Of a stretch of 64,000 nt of DNA, positions 16,429 to 24,359 are shown piece by piece (position 1 is the stretch's first letter; each line of letters opens with the position of its first letter). Origin of the DNA: JACVRW01 sp963821275 (lineage in GTDB: Bacteria; Actinomycetota; Thermoleophilia; Solirubrobacterales; Thermoleophilaceae). The notes beneath the pieces were generated by a model. The model had not been told where the DNA came from. It searched no databases and worked only from the letters and a program-made list of their open reading frames with translations. The stretch lies in assembly GCA_963821275.1 (NCBI GenBank), contig CAWGDF010000001.1:682001-746000 (forward strand), read 5' to 3'. Made by a program: the position numbers and the translations under genes.

Positions 16429-16471
16429 TAGGATTTCCTGCAAGTTCTCGATTTGCAGGCGATCTTGCAGG
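16429..16471. promoter_or_regulatory. -10 box with inverted and direct TTGCAGG repeats
   Basis: TAGGAT at 16429-16434 is a plausible -10. Directly after it lie CCTGCAA (16437-16443), TTGCAGG (16453-16459) and a second TTGCAGG(C) (16465-16472). The first pair can form a 7-bp hairpin, and the last two are a direct repeat with a 12-bp period. Either a repressor site on the transcription start or a 5' UTR hairpin for the amidase gene at 16496 would fit. Confidence 0.4.
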
Positions 16472-16495
16472 CCCGCAACCGCCGCACATGAGATC

Positions 16496-18154
16496 GTGTT
16501 CCGTTACGTAGTGAAGCTGCTCGCCTCAGCAGCCGCGCTCGGCTGGACGCTCGTCCTGCTCTGTGCGCCCGCGTCCGCGGCGCCGCGGGCCGTGGACTTC
16601 GAGCTCGCTCCGCGGGTCGCCGACGTGGCCGCGGCCTCCGGCGGCGGTGTGCGCTCGCGGCCGCTGCGCACCCCGGGCCGCTTCAACCTGCTCGGCATGC
16701 GCTGGCGCGGGCGGGCCGAGCCCGAGATCGAGTTGCGTGTGCGGCGTGGGAAGGCGTGGAGCCGCTGGCGGCAGCTCGAGGCTCACGGGGACCACAACCC
16801 CGACGCCGGCCGCCGCGAGCGCGCTGTGAAGGCGTCCGATCCCCTCTGGGTGGGCAGTGCCCGCGGCGTGCAGTACCGCCTCAGCCGGCCGGTCGCCGGC
16901 CTGCGGCTGCACTTCGTGCGGGTGCGGGGCGTGAAGCGCGCGGCTCCCGCCCTCCGGGCGGCCCAGGCACAACCGGACATCGTTCGGCGCTCGGAGTGGG
17001 GCGCGCGCGCCTGCCCGCCTCGCAGCGCGCCTGCCTACGGCGAGGTCAAGGCGGTGCACGTGCACCACACGGTCTCGCTCAACGACTACGGGCCCGAGGA
17101 CGGCCCTGCGATGGTCCTGGCGATCTGTCGCTACCACCGCAACTCCAACGGTTGGGACGACATCGGCTACAACGCGCTGGTCGACAAGTACGGCGTGCTC
17201 TTCGAGGGTCGTGCCGGCGGTCTCGACAAGCCGGTGATCGGCGCCCAGGCACAGGGCTTCAACGCCCAGACCGCGGGCATTTCCAGCATCGGCAACCACA
17301 CCTCCGTTGCTGCTACGCCCGCGACGCTCGACGCCCTGGCCCGCTACATACGCTGGAAGCTGCCGGTACACGGCCAGCCGCTGTCCGGCCCGGTCACGCT
17401 GGTGAGCGCCGGGGGCTCGCTCACCCGCTTCGCCGCCGGGGCGCGAGTGCGGCTCGAACGAGTGATCGGCCATCGGGACACCGGCGCCACCGCTTGCCCT
17501 GGCAACACGCTTTACCGCCAGCTCGACGACCTGCGGGCGCTGGTGGAGACCGGCGTCACGGTGCCCGCCTCCAGCACCCGGCTGTCCGCGCTGCTCGGCA
17601 TCTACCGGGTCAACTTCGGCGAGCTCGTGCCTCTGAGCGGCACCCTGGCCGGTGCCGGCGGCGCGCCGCTGGCGGGCGAGACCGTGGAGATCCAGGTCAA
17701 CCACGACGGCCGCTGGCGCACCACGCGGCGCCTCGCCACCGCGGCCGACGGAACGTTCGCCACCGAATTGAAGCCGCGGCTGCGCATGTACGTGCGCACC
17801 CGCTTCCGCGGGCGCAGCGGCCTGCGCAGGTCGGGGTCGTCACGACTGCTGCTGCACCTGCGACCGGTGATCTCGGTCACCTCGGCGCCGACGCGCGGCC
17901 GGGTCGGCGATCGGGTGCCGATCCGCGGCCAGGTCGCCCCGCGCAAGCGCTTCGTCTACCTGGTGGCCCAGCGACGGACCGAGGGCCGCTGGCGCCGGGT
18001 GAAGGTGCGGGCGGTGCGGGTGCGCCGGGGCGCTTTCAGGACGTCGTTCGTGCCCACCGAGCGCGGGCGCCATCGCTTCTCCCTGGTGGCGCGCCGGGAC
18101 GAGGACACCGACCGCAGCCGGCTGGGGCCTTTCGAGCTGCGGGTGGCGGGCTGA
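16496..18154 (+). CDS. Exported N-acetylmuramoyl-L-alanine amidase, PGRP/Amidase_2 type
   Basis: The 552-residue cell-wall hydrolase starts at GTG 16496 with a signal peptide (residues 1-29, ending APASA-A). An N-terminal beta domain of about 130 residues precedes the amidase/PGRP domain (about 162-350): IVRRSEWGARACPP, zinc His in VHVHHTVS, tyrosine in IGYNALVDKYGVLFEGRAGG, and the second zinc ligands in IGHRDTGATACPGNTLY (His and Cys). It should cleave the lactyl-amide bond between MurNAc and the stem peptide. The C-terminal 200 residues are two Ig-like/carbohydrate-binding-like beta domains rich in Arg. Confidence 0.9.
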   Translation: MFRYVVKLLASAAALGWTLVLLCAPASAAPRAVDFELAPRVADVAAASGGGVRSRPLRTPGRFNLLGMRWRGRAEPEIELRVRRGKAWSRWRQLEAHGDHNPDAGRRERAVKASDPLWVGSARGVQYRLSRPVAGLRLHFVRVRGVKRAAPALRAAQAQPDIVRRSEWGARACPPRSAPAYGEVKAVHVHHTVSLNDYGPEDGPAMVLAICRYHRNSNGWDDIGYNALVDKYGVLFEGRAGGLDKPVIGAQAQGFNAQTAGISSIGNHTSVAATPATLDALARYIRWKLPVHGQPLSGPVTLVSAGGSLTRFAAGARVRLERVIGHRDTGATACPGNTLYRQLDDLRALVETGVTVPASSTRLSALLGIYRVNFGELVPLSGTLAGAGGAPLAGETVEIQVNHDGRWRTTRRLATAADGTFATELKPRLRMYVRTRFRGRSGLRRSGSSRLLLHLRPVISVTSAPTRGRVGDRVPIRGQVAPRKRFVYLVAQRRTEGRWRRVKVRAVRVRRGAFRTSFVPTERGRHRFSLVARRDEDTDRSRLGPFELRVAG

Positions 18155-18172
18155 CGCGGGCGCGCAGCGCTC

Positions 18173-18754
18173 CTACCAACCCTGGTTGAGCTCTTCCGAG
18201 TAGAGCCCCCGGCCGCTGGCCAGCATTCGCGCGGTACGGGCCAGGATCTGCAGGTCGAGGCGCAGCGAGCGGTGCTCGACGTACCAGACGTCCAGCTCGA
18301 TCCGCTCCGGCCAGGGCAGTGAGGTGCGGCCGTTCACCTGAGCCCAGCCGGTGATCCCCGGCTTCACCTCCAGGCGGCGGCGCTGGCGCTCGGTGTAGCG
18401 GTCCACCTGCTCGGCTACGGTGGGGCGCGGGCCGACGATCGCCATGTCCCCCTGCAGGACGTTGACCAGGTTGGGCAGCTCGTCCAGCGAGAAGCGGCGC
18501 AGCAGGCGGCCGACGCGGGTGATGCGCGGATCGCCCTCGAGCACGTAGATCCCCGCTCCCATGGCCTGCGCGCCCGGGACCATCGTGCGCAGCTTCCAGA
18601 GCTCGAAAGGGCGGCCGTGGCGGCCCACGCGGCGCTGGCGGTAGACCACCGGCCCGCGACTCTCGAGCCGGATCGCCAGCGCAGCCAGGGCGAGCAGCGG
18701 CGCCGCCAGGACGAGCAGCACGGCGGCCACCAGCAGGTCGAGTGGCCGGCTCAC
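18173..18754 (-). CDS. Bacterial sugar transferase (undecaprenyl-phosphate sugar phosphotransferase)
   Basis: The 193-residue protein is the compact C-terminal catalytic module of the polyisoprenyl-phosphate hexose-1-phosphate transferases. It has one N-terminal membrane helix (LLVAAVLLVLAAPLLALAALA), FELWKLRTMVPGA, GRLLRRFSLDELPNLVNVLQG with the catalytic Asp-Glu pair, and GPRPTVAEQV, KPGITGWAQVNGR. It would load the first sugar of a glycan repeat onto undecaprenyl phosphate at the inner membrane face. It is divergent from the glycosyltransferase cluster starting at 18781 and probably initiates that polymer. Confidence 0.92.
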   Translation of the reverse strand: MSRPLDLLVAAVLLVLAAPLLALAALAIRLESRGPVVYRQRRVGRHGRPFELWKLRTMVPGAQAMGAGIYVLEGDPRITRVGRLLRRFSLDELPNLVNVLQGDMAIVGPRPTVAEQVDRYTERQRRRLEVKPGITGWAQVNGRTSLPWPERIELDVWYVEHRSLRLDLQILARTARMLASGRGLYSEELNQGW

Positions 18755-18780
18755 GGCGCACTACCGTTCCGGCCCAGCGG

Positions 18781-19950
18781 ATGCGGATCCTCTACCTGCA
18801 CCAGTTCTTCATCACCCGCGCGGGCGTGGGCGGCACGCGGTCGTACGAGTTCGCGCGTCGCTTCGCGGCGGGCGGTCACGCGGTGCGCATGGTAACCGCG
18901 GGCGGGGGCGCCCGGACGGTGGAGGGGGTGGAGGTCGTGGGCGTGCGTGGTGGTTACTCGGACTACATGAGCGCCACCGGCGTGTCCTATCCGCGTCGCA
19001 CGCTGGCCTTCGCTCGCTTCGCGCTGGCGGCCACGGTCGCGGCTCTGCGGGGACCCCGGCCCGACGTGGTCTACGCCACCTCGCCGCCGCTCACGATGGC
19101 TCTTCCGGGGCTGGCGGCCGCGCTGCGCTGGCGCGCCCCACTGGTCTTCGAGGTGCGGGACCTGTGGCCGGAGGCCCCGATCCAGATGGGCGCGCTGCGG
19201 CGCCCTGTGCTGCAGCGGCTGGCACGGGCGGTCGAGCGCCTGGTCTACCGCCGGAGCAGCCGGATGATCGCCCTGTCGCCGGGCATCCGCGCGGGCGTGG
19301 TGGCGGCCGGCGCGCCGCAGGAGCGGGTGGCGCTGATCCCGAACGCGTCCGACCTGGAGCTCTTCTCGCCGGCGCTCGACCGGCGGGCGGAGCGCGAGCG
19401 CCTGGGCCTGGAGGACGGCTTCGTCTGCAGCTACTTCGGCACGATGGGCGAGGCCAACGACGTCGAGCAGGCGGTCGACGCGGCCGCTCTGGTGGAGGGC
19501 GTGACCTTCCTCCTCCTCGGCGAGGGCAAGGGTCGGGCCGAGCTCGAGGGCCGGGCGCCGGCCAACGTGCGCTTCCTCGACCCGGTGCCCGACAAGGGCT
19601 CGGTGGCCCGCCTGGCCGCCGCTTCGGACGCCTGCCTGACCCTCTTCAAGGACGTACCGGTGCTGACCACCAACTCGCCCAACAAGCTGTTCGACACCTT
19701 CGCCGCCGGGCGGGCGGCGATCGTCAACAGCGACGGCTGGATGCGCCAGCTTGTGGAGGAGAACGAGGCCGGGCTCTTCGTCCGGCCCGGCGACCCGGAG
19801 GACCTCGCGGCGAAGCTCTCCTGGTTGCGCGACCATCCCGAGGAGACGCGGCGTCTGGGCCGCAACGCCCGTGCTCTGGCGGAGCGCGAGTTCGCCCTCG
19901 ACGACCTCGCCACCCGGGCGCTGCGCGTCCTCGAGGAGGCCGGGCGCTGA
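18781..19950 (+). CDS. Glycosyltransferase family 4 (WbuB-like)
   Basis: The 389-residue GT-B enzyme starts at ATG 18781 (MRILYLHQFFITRAGVGGTRSYEFARRF), the usual N-terminal glycine-rich acceptor loop of WbuB-type enzymes. A DVVYATSPPLT and FEVRDLWPEAP segment follows. The donor domain includes IPNASDLELF and FDTFAAGRAAIV. The classic EX7E is replaced by a weaker version. The next gene's start lies in its stop codon region (CTGA), indicating coupling. Confidence 0.88.
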   Translation: MRILYLHQFFITRAGVGGTRSYEFARRFAAGGHAVRMVTAGGGARTVEGVEVVGVRGGYSDYMSATGVSYPRRTLAFARFALAATVAALRGPRPDVVYATSPPLTMALPGLAAALRWRAPLVFEVRDLWPEAPIQMGALRRPVLQRLARAVERLVYRRSSRMIALSPGIRAGVVAAGAPQERVALIPNASDLELFSPALDRRAERERLGLEDGFVCSYFGTMGEANDVEQAVDAAALVEGVTFLLLGEGKGRAELEGRAPANVRFLDPVPDKGSVARLAAASDACLTLFKDVPVLTTNSPNKLFDTFAAGRAAIVNSDGWMRQLVEENEAGLFVRPGDPEDLAAKLSWLRDHPEETRRLGRNARALAEREFALDDLATRALRVLEEAGR

Positions 19951-20873
19951 CCGAGCTGTCCTACTGCGTGGTCAACACCAACGGCCGCGAGCACCTGCTG
20001 GCCTGCCTCGACGCGATCGAGCGCACGCACCCGGCCGGTGTGTCGCGCGAGATCCTCGTGCTGGACAACGCGTCGAGCGACGGCTCGGCCGAGGCGGTGC
20101 GGGCCTCCGGACACGACCTGCGCCTGATCGCCCTCGACCGTCGGAGCGGCAAGGCGGCCAACGACTCCCGCCTGCTGCAGGAGGCGGAGGGCCGCTTCTG
20201 TCTCCTGCTCAACGAGGACGCGGAGCTGTGCAACGGCGCCGCCCGGGCGCTGCTCGACGCGCTCGCGGCCGACGAGGGGGCGGCCGCGGCGGGCGCCCGG
20301 CTGCTCACCGGCTCCGGCCGGCCGGCGGACTGCGCGTGGCGACTGCCGGACGTTCCCTGGGCCCTCGCGGCCGCGGTGTTTCTGCACCGCCGAGTGGCGG
20401 TCGAGAGCCGGGGCGACCGGGTGCGGACGGTCGGCTGGGCCCAGTCGAGCGCCCTGCTGGTGCGGCGCAGGGCGGCCGAGGAGGTGGGCTGGCTCGACTC
20501 CGACTTCTTCGTCTACTCCGACGAGACCGACTTCTGCAAGCGCCTGGGCGACGCCGGCTGGCGCATCCTGTTCGTGCCCGCGGCGCGGGCGGTGCATCAC
20601 GACCAGCTGTCCACCGACGCCGCTGCGATGCGGCGCCGCATCGTGGAGTTCCACCGCGGGCGCGACCTCTACTTCGTCAAGCACGGCCTGCGGCGCGAGC
20701 GGCTTGCCTGGCGCATCTGCTGGACCTGGGCCTATCTCGTACGGGCGGCGGCCGCGGCGCTCCTGCCCGGGCGCGATCCGAGGCGCTACCTCCTGCATGC
20801 CCGACAGCAGGCGTTCCCCGCGCTGGGCGAGGGCCTGCGCGAGGCCGCGGAGGCGCACAACAGGTCTGTCTGA
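19947..20873 (+). CDS. Glycosyltransferase family 2, apparent CTG start
   Basis: A GT-A fold transferase of about 308 residues. The nucleotide-binding start YCVVNTNGREHLLACLDAI is followed by ILVLDNASSDGSAE, LLLNEDAEL (DXD-like), a rhamnosyltransferase-like GWAQSSALLVRRRAAEEVGWLD and FFVYSDETDFCKRL. C-terminal basic helices may touch the membrane. The frame has no canonical start before GTG 19968, which would remove part of strand 1. CTG at 19947 lies 8 nt after a GAGGAGG ribosome site and forms a CTGA overlap with the previous stop, so I use it. Confidence 0.85.
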   Translation: MTELSYCVVNTNGREHLLACLDAIERTHPAGVSREILVLDNASSDGSAEAVRASGHDLRLIALDRRSGKAANDSRLLQEAEGRFCLLLNEDAELCNGAARALLDALAADEGAAAAGARLLTGSGRPADCAWRLPDVPWALAAAVFLHRRVAVESRGDRVRTVGWAQSSALLVRRRAAEEVGWLDSDFFVYSDETDFCKRLGDAGWRILFVPAARAVHHDQLSTDAAAMRRRIVEFHRGRDLYFVKHGLRRERLAWRICWTWAYLVRAAAAALLPGRDPRRYLLHARQQAFPALGEGLREAAEAHNRSV

Positions 20874-20877
20874 GCCG

Positions 20878-20883
20878 TACGCT
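20878..20883 (+). promoter_or_regulatory. -10 box TACGCT, leaderless promoter candidate
   Basis: TACGCT lies 11 nt before the ATG at 20895, just past the stop of the previous gene, giving the O-antigen ligase-like gene its own possible start site. Confidence 0.35.
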
Positions 20884-20894
20884 GTCGCTTCGCG

Positions 20895-22415
20895 ATGGAG
20901 CATCCCGACACCGCCCAACTGGCCGCGATCGTCGGCGCGCTCGGGTCGGTGCTCGTGCTCCTCGCCCGCGGCCGGTCCGCGCTGCTCGCTGGGTTGGTGC
21001 TGCTCTGCCTCGCCGAGGCCGGGCTGGCCGTGTCCCTCGGGCTCGGGCCGCTCGACAAGCTGAGCAGCCCGGCCGGGGCGGGGGCGGCGCTGGTGGGCCT
21101 GCTGGTGCTGGGAGTCGCCGCCGCATTGCTCGCGGGCCGTCCCGCCCTGGTGGCCCCGGCGGTGCTCGTGGTCGCGCCCTTCCGGCCGCCGCTGGCCTTC
21201 GACAGCTCCAACACCTTCCTCGTCGCGGTGGCCGACGACGGCCGCCTCGGGCGCCTGCTGCCGCTCTACTTCGTGCTCGTGGCCGCCGCTGCCGCCCTCG
21301 GCTGGCGGGCGCTCCGGGGGCGTCCGGCTCGCGCCCTGCCGCGGGTGATCGCGCTCCCCGCCGCGGCCTTCTTCGCCTTCGCCTTCTGCTCGCTGCTGTG
21401 GGCCGACGATCTGGAGGCAGGCACCAACCTGCTCGTGTTCTTCACGCTGCCGTTCGTCACCCTGCTCGCCACGGTCGCCCGCGCGGACTTCCCCGCGAAC
21501 GTTCCGCGGCTGCTGGCCGGCATCGCCATCGGGCTCGCCTCGCTGTTTGCGGTGGTGGGGCTGTGGCAGGCGGCGACGCACGAGCTCTTCTTCTACGCGC
21601 CGAACCTGGCGGTGTCGAACGCGAACACCGACTACTTCCGCGTGACCTCGCTGTTCGGCGATCCCAGCCTCTACGGGCGCCACCTGGTGCTGGGCATCGG
21701 CGTGGTGCTGGCTCTGCTCGCGGCACAGCGCTGGCGGCCCTGGCCGCTGATCGCGGCACTGGCCCTGATGTGGCTCGGGCTGCTGTTCTCCTACTCCCAG
21801 TCGAGCATGGCGGCGCTGCTCGTGGTCACGCTCGGGCTCGCGCTGGTCACGGGCACCCGCCGCGTGCGGGTGGCGGTCGGAGTGCTGGCTCTGGCCGCCG
21901 CGGTCGTGGCCGGCGGGTTCGTGGCCGTGCAGGTGATCGGGGGGGAGTCGCTGAACCAGATCACCAGCGACCGGACCGACCGTGTGGAGGCCACCGCGCG
22001 CGTGATCGAGCAGAACCCGCTGATCGGGGTGGGGATCGGGGGGCAACCCCGGGCGAGCCGCCGGCTGGAGCGGAGCGACCGGCCCACCCCCAACTTCGTG
22101 TCCCACACGACGCCGCTCACGGTCGCCGCCGAGCTGGGTGTGATCGGGCTCGCGCTCTACGCGTGGCTGCTCGTAGGCGGAGCCCGGCTTGTCGCGGCGG
22201 TGCACCGCCGCGAGGAGGCGCTGGGCCTGGTCCTGCTGGCGTCCTTCCTGGCGCTGTTCGTGCACGCGCTGTTCTACAGCGGGTTCCTGGAGGATCCCCT
22301 CACCTGGCTGGTGCTGGCGGTGGGGGCGGGCTATCTCGGCTGGACGGAGGAGCAGACCGCTCCCAGCGCCCGCGAGCGGGCCCGCGCCCGGATGGAGGAA
22401 CGGGTGGCGTCGTGA
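20895..22415 (+). CDS. O-antigen ligase/polymerase family membrane protein
   Basis: The 506-residue protein has a dozen or so hydrophobic segments and the Wzy_C/RfaL-type region (residues about 230-420), with LFGDPSLYGRHLVLG, LFSYSQSSMAALLVVTLGL and the periplasmic-loop motif NPLIGVGIGGQP...NFVSHTTPLTVAAELGVIGL. Proteins of this family polymerise or transfer undecaprenyl-linked glycans outside the membrane. With the sugar transferase and glycosyltransferases nearby it is the likely polymerase or ligase of the polymer. Its stop overlaps the next start (GTGA). Confidence 0.88.
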   Translation: MEHPDTAQLAAIVGALGSVLVLLARGRSALLAGLVLLCLAEAGLAVSLGLGPLDKLSSPAGAGAALVGLLVLGVAAALLAGRPALVAPAVLVVAPFRPPLAFDSSNTFLVAVADDGRLGRLLPLYFVLVAAAAALGWRALRGRPARALPRVIALPAAAFFAFAFCSLLWADDLEAGTNLLVFFTLPFVTLLATVARADFPANVPRLLAGIAIGLASLFAVVGLWQAATHELFFYAPNLAVSNANTDYFRVTSLFGDPSLYGRHLVLGIGVVLALLAAQRWRPWPLIAALALMWLGLLFSYSQSSMAALLVVTLGLALVTGTRRVRVAVGVLALAAAVVAGGFVAVQVIGGESLNQITSDRTDRVEATARVIEQNPLIGVGIGGQPRASRRLERSDRPTPNFVSHTTPLTVAAELGVIGLALYAWLLVGGARLVAAVHRREEALGLVLLASFLALFVHALFYSGFLEDPLTWLVLAVGAGYLGWTEEQTAPSARERARARMEERVAS

Positions 22416-23812
22416 GCGTGCGCGTGGAGCGGCCCGCCCCGGCGGGAGCGCCCTCGGCCGCGCCCCCGGCGCGCGAGACGCTCGACTCCCGTGGAGCCTG
22501 GGTGCTCGTGGCGGTCCTGTTCGGCCTGGCGGCACTTGCGCTGCCGGAGCTCGGGTCCGATCCCTGGCGCTTCTCGCCGCAGACCGTGGACCCCCAGGGC
22601 CTGCTCGCGCCGCTCGTGCGAGCGGCGGGCGAGGAGTGGGACGTGGGCATCGCCCGGGCGGCCGCCTTCGCGGCCGCGCTGCTGTGCGGCGCTGTAGCGC
22701 TGTTCCTACTGGCCCGGCGCCGACCCGCCCCGCTGCCGCGCTGGGCCGGCGTGGCGCTGGTAGTGGGTGTCGCGCTTCTGTTGAGCGTGCCCTCCACCCT
22801 CCTGCAGCTGGGCCTGCGTGACGCCACCGCCCCCTGGTTCTTCACCAACGACTCGACCTACCAGATCGAGCTGGGCGGCGACCTGCTGCTCGAGCTCGAC
22901 AACCCGTACGGCCACGACTACCGCGCCTCCGGGCTCGAGCGCTTCTATACCCGCGACGGCAGCGTGTCGGACGCGGTGCGCGAGCGCGAGGTCGCCCTCG
23001 AGCATTTCGCCTACTTCCCCGGCAGCGTGCTGGTGGCGGCGCCCTGGCGGCTGCTGCCCGGCCCGTTCGACGACTTCCGCCTGCTGGTGCTGGTGGCCAC
23101 GCTCGCCCTTCTTCCGGTCGCGCTGATTTTCCGGGGCCCGCTCGCCTGGCGCCTCGCCCTCGGCGCGGTGCTCGTGTGCAACCCGATCGCCGTGCGCTCG
23201 GCCTGGTTCGGCCAGAACGACGCCCCCAGCCTGCTGCTCATGGTGCTGGCCTTCGCGCTGGTCACGCGGCGCCGCTTCGCCTGGGCGGCCGCGGCGCTGG
23301 GGGCCGCGGTGCTGCTCAAGCAGTTCGCGCTCGTGGCCGCCCCCTTCCTGGCTCTCATGATCCTCAAGGAGGGCGGCGCGCTGAAACGGCCCGCACTCGC
23401 CTTCGGCGGAGTGCTGGCCGCCGGGATCCTGCCCTTCCTCGCAGCCGATCCGGTCGCCTTCTACGAGGACACGGTGCGCTACGGGGCGGGCACCTACAAG
23501 ATCGTGGGCTACGGGCTGTCCGGAATCCTGATCCGCCTCGGGATCCTGGAGGACCGTGACGGGAGCTACCCGTTCGCGCTGTTCGCGCTGCTCACCTGGG
23601 TGCCGCTCACCGTCTGGCTGCTGTATCTCCAGCGGCGGGGCCGCGAGCTCTGGCTGGGCGCGGCCGCGTTCGCCGTCTCCATCCTGTGGCTGATGTTCAT
23701 CGGCCGCACGTTCAACAACTACTACCTGGTGTGGCCGCTGACCGGCACGGTCGTGGCCGCGCTGATGGCTCTGGGAGGTATCGGTGCAACAGCTCGATCT
23801 CGGACCGGGTGA
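22412..23812 (+). CDS. Multi-pass membrane glycosyltransferase, GT87/GT39-like
   Basis: A 466-residue protein starting at GTG 22412 inside the end of the ligase gene. It has about ten hydrophobic segments. The first outward loop holds FFTNDSTYQIELGGDLLLELDNPYGHDY, an acidic patch like the catalytic loops of polyprenyl-phosphate mannosyl- and arabinosyltransferases. Later motifs are WFGQNDAPSLLLMVLAFAL and LLKQFALVAAPFLALM, both common in DUF2029/GT87 proteins. It probably adds a sugar from a lipid-linked donor on the outer face. The donor is unknown. Confidence 0.7.
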   Translation: MSVRVERPAPAGAPSAAPPARETLDSRGAWVLVAVLFGLAALALPELGSDPWRFSPQTVDPQGLLAPLVRAAGEEWDVGIARAAAFAAALLCGAVALFLLARRRPAPLPRWAGVALVVGVALLLSVPSTLLQLGLRDATAPWFFTNDSTYQIELGGDLLLELDNPYGHDYRASGLERFYTRDGSVSDAVREREVALEHFAYFPGSVLVAAPWRLLPGPFDDFRLLVLVATLALLPVALIFRGPLAWRLALGAVLVCNPIAVRSAWFGQNDAPSLLLMVLAFALVTRRRFAWAAAALGAAVLLKQFALVAAPFLALMILKEGGALKRPALAFGGVLAAGILPFLAADPVAFYEDTVRYGAGTYKIVGYGLSGILIRLGILEDRDGSYPFALFALLTWVPLTVWLLYLQRRGRELWLGAAAFAVSILWLMFIGRTFNNYYLVWPLTGTVVAALMALGGIGATARSRTG

Positions 23813-24359
23813 GGCGCTCCTGCACGAGGGCGATCCCGCCCGCTGCGCAGTGCTGCTGCCCGGCGTGGCCTACTTCTCGCAGGCGCCGCTGCTGTGGTTC
23901 GCCCGCGAGGCCGCGCAGGCGCATGGCTGGTCGGTGCTGGAGCTCACCGAGCGCGCCCCCGCTCGCGAGGACCCCGTCGCCTGGATGCGCGACCGGGCCC
24001 GCCGCGCCCTCGAGGCCGCCGGGGAATCCGCGACATCCGTCGCCGTCATCGGAAAGTCACTGGCCAGCACGACGGCGGATCTCGCCGCCGGCCGGCCCGC
24101 CGTCTGGCTCACGCCCCTTCTCAACCGTCCCGAGGTGGTGGACGCAGTCGAGGCCTCGGACACGCCCGCGCTGCTCGTGGGCAGCCCCGCCGATCCGACC
24201 TGGGGCGACGGCGAGGTGCCGCACCGGGACGGCCTCGAGGTGCTCGAGCTCGACGGGCTCGATCACTCGCTTCAGGTCGAGGGCGACCCCGCGGCCTCAC
24301 TTGACGTGCTGGTGCGGGTGACCTCGCACGTAGGGGACTTCATCGCGAGGCTCGGCTAG
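23784..24359 (+). CDS. Small alpha/beta-hydrolase-like protein
   Basis: The 191-residue protein starts at GTG 23784, overlapping the previous gene by 29 bp. It has the topology of the short alpha/beta hydrolases of the Tex30/KANL3 type: AVLLPGVAYFSQAPLLWFAREAA, the nucleophile elbow VAVIGKSLAST, LLVGSPADPTWG and LDGLDHSLQVEGD with the terminal His. Substrate unknown. The 3' end overlaps the convergent PQQ-propeller gene by 20 bp. Confidence 0.65.
   Translation: MQQLDLGPGEALLHEGDPARCAVLLPGVAYFSQAPLLWFAREAAQAHGWSVLELTERAPAREDPVAWMRDRARRALEAAGESATSVAVIGKSLASTTADLAAGRPAVWLTPLLNRPEVVDAVEASDTPALLVGSPADPTWGDGEVPHRDGLEVLELDGLDHSLQVEGDPAASLDVLVRVTSHVGDFIARLG

Noticed and set aside
19431..22535. Open frame of 1034 codons on the minus strand over the glycan genes
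   Set aside because: Low-complexity Arg/Gly/Gln/His content typical of an antisense shadow; the plus strand carries two well-supported glycan genes.
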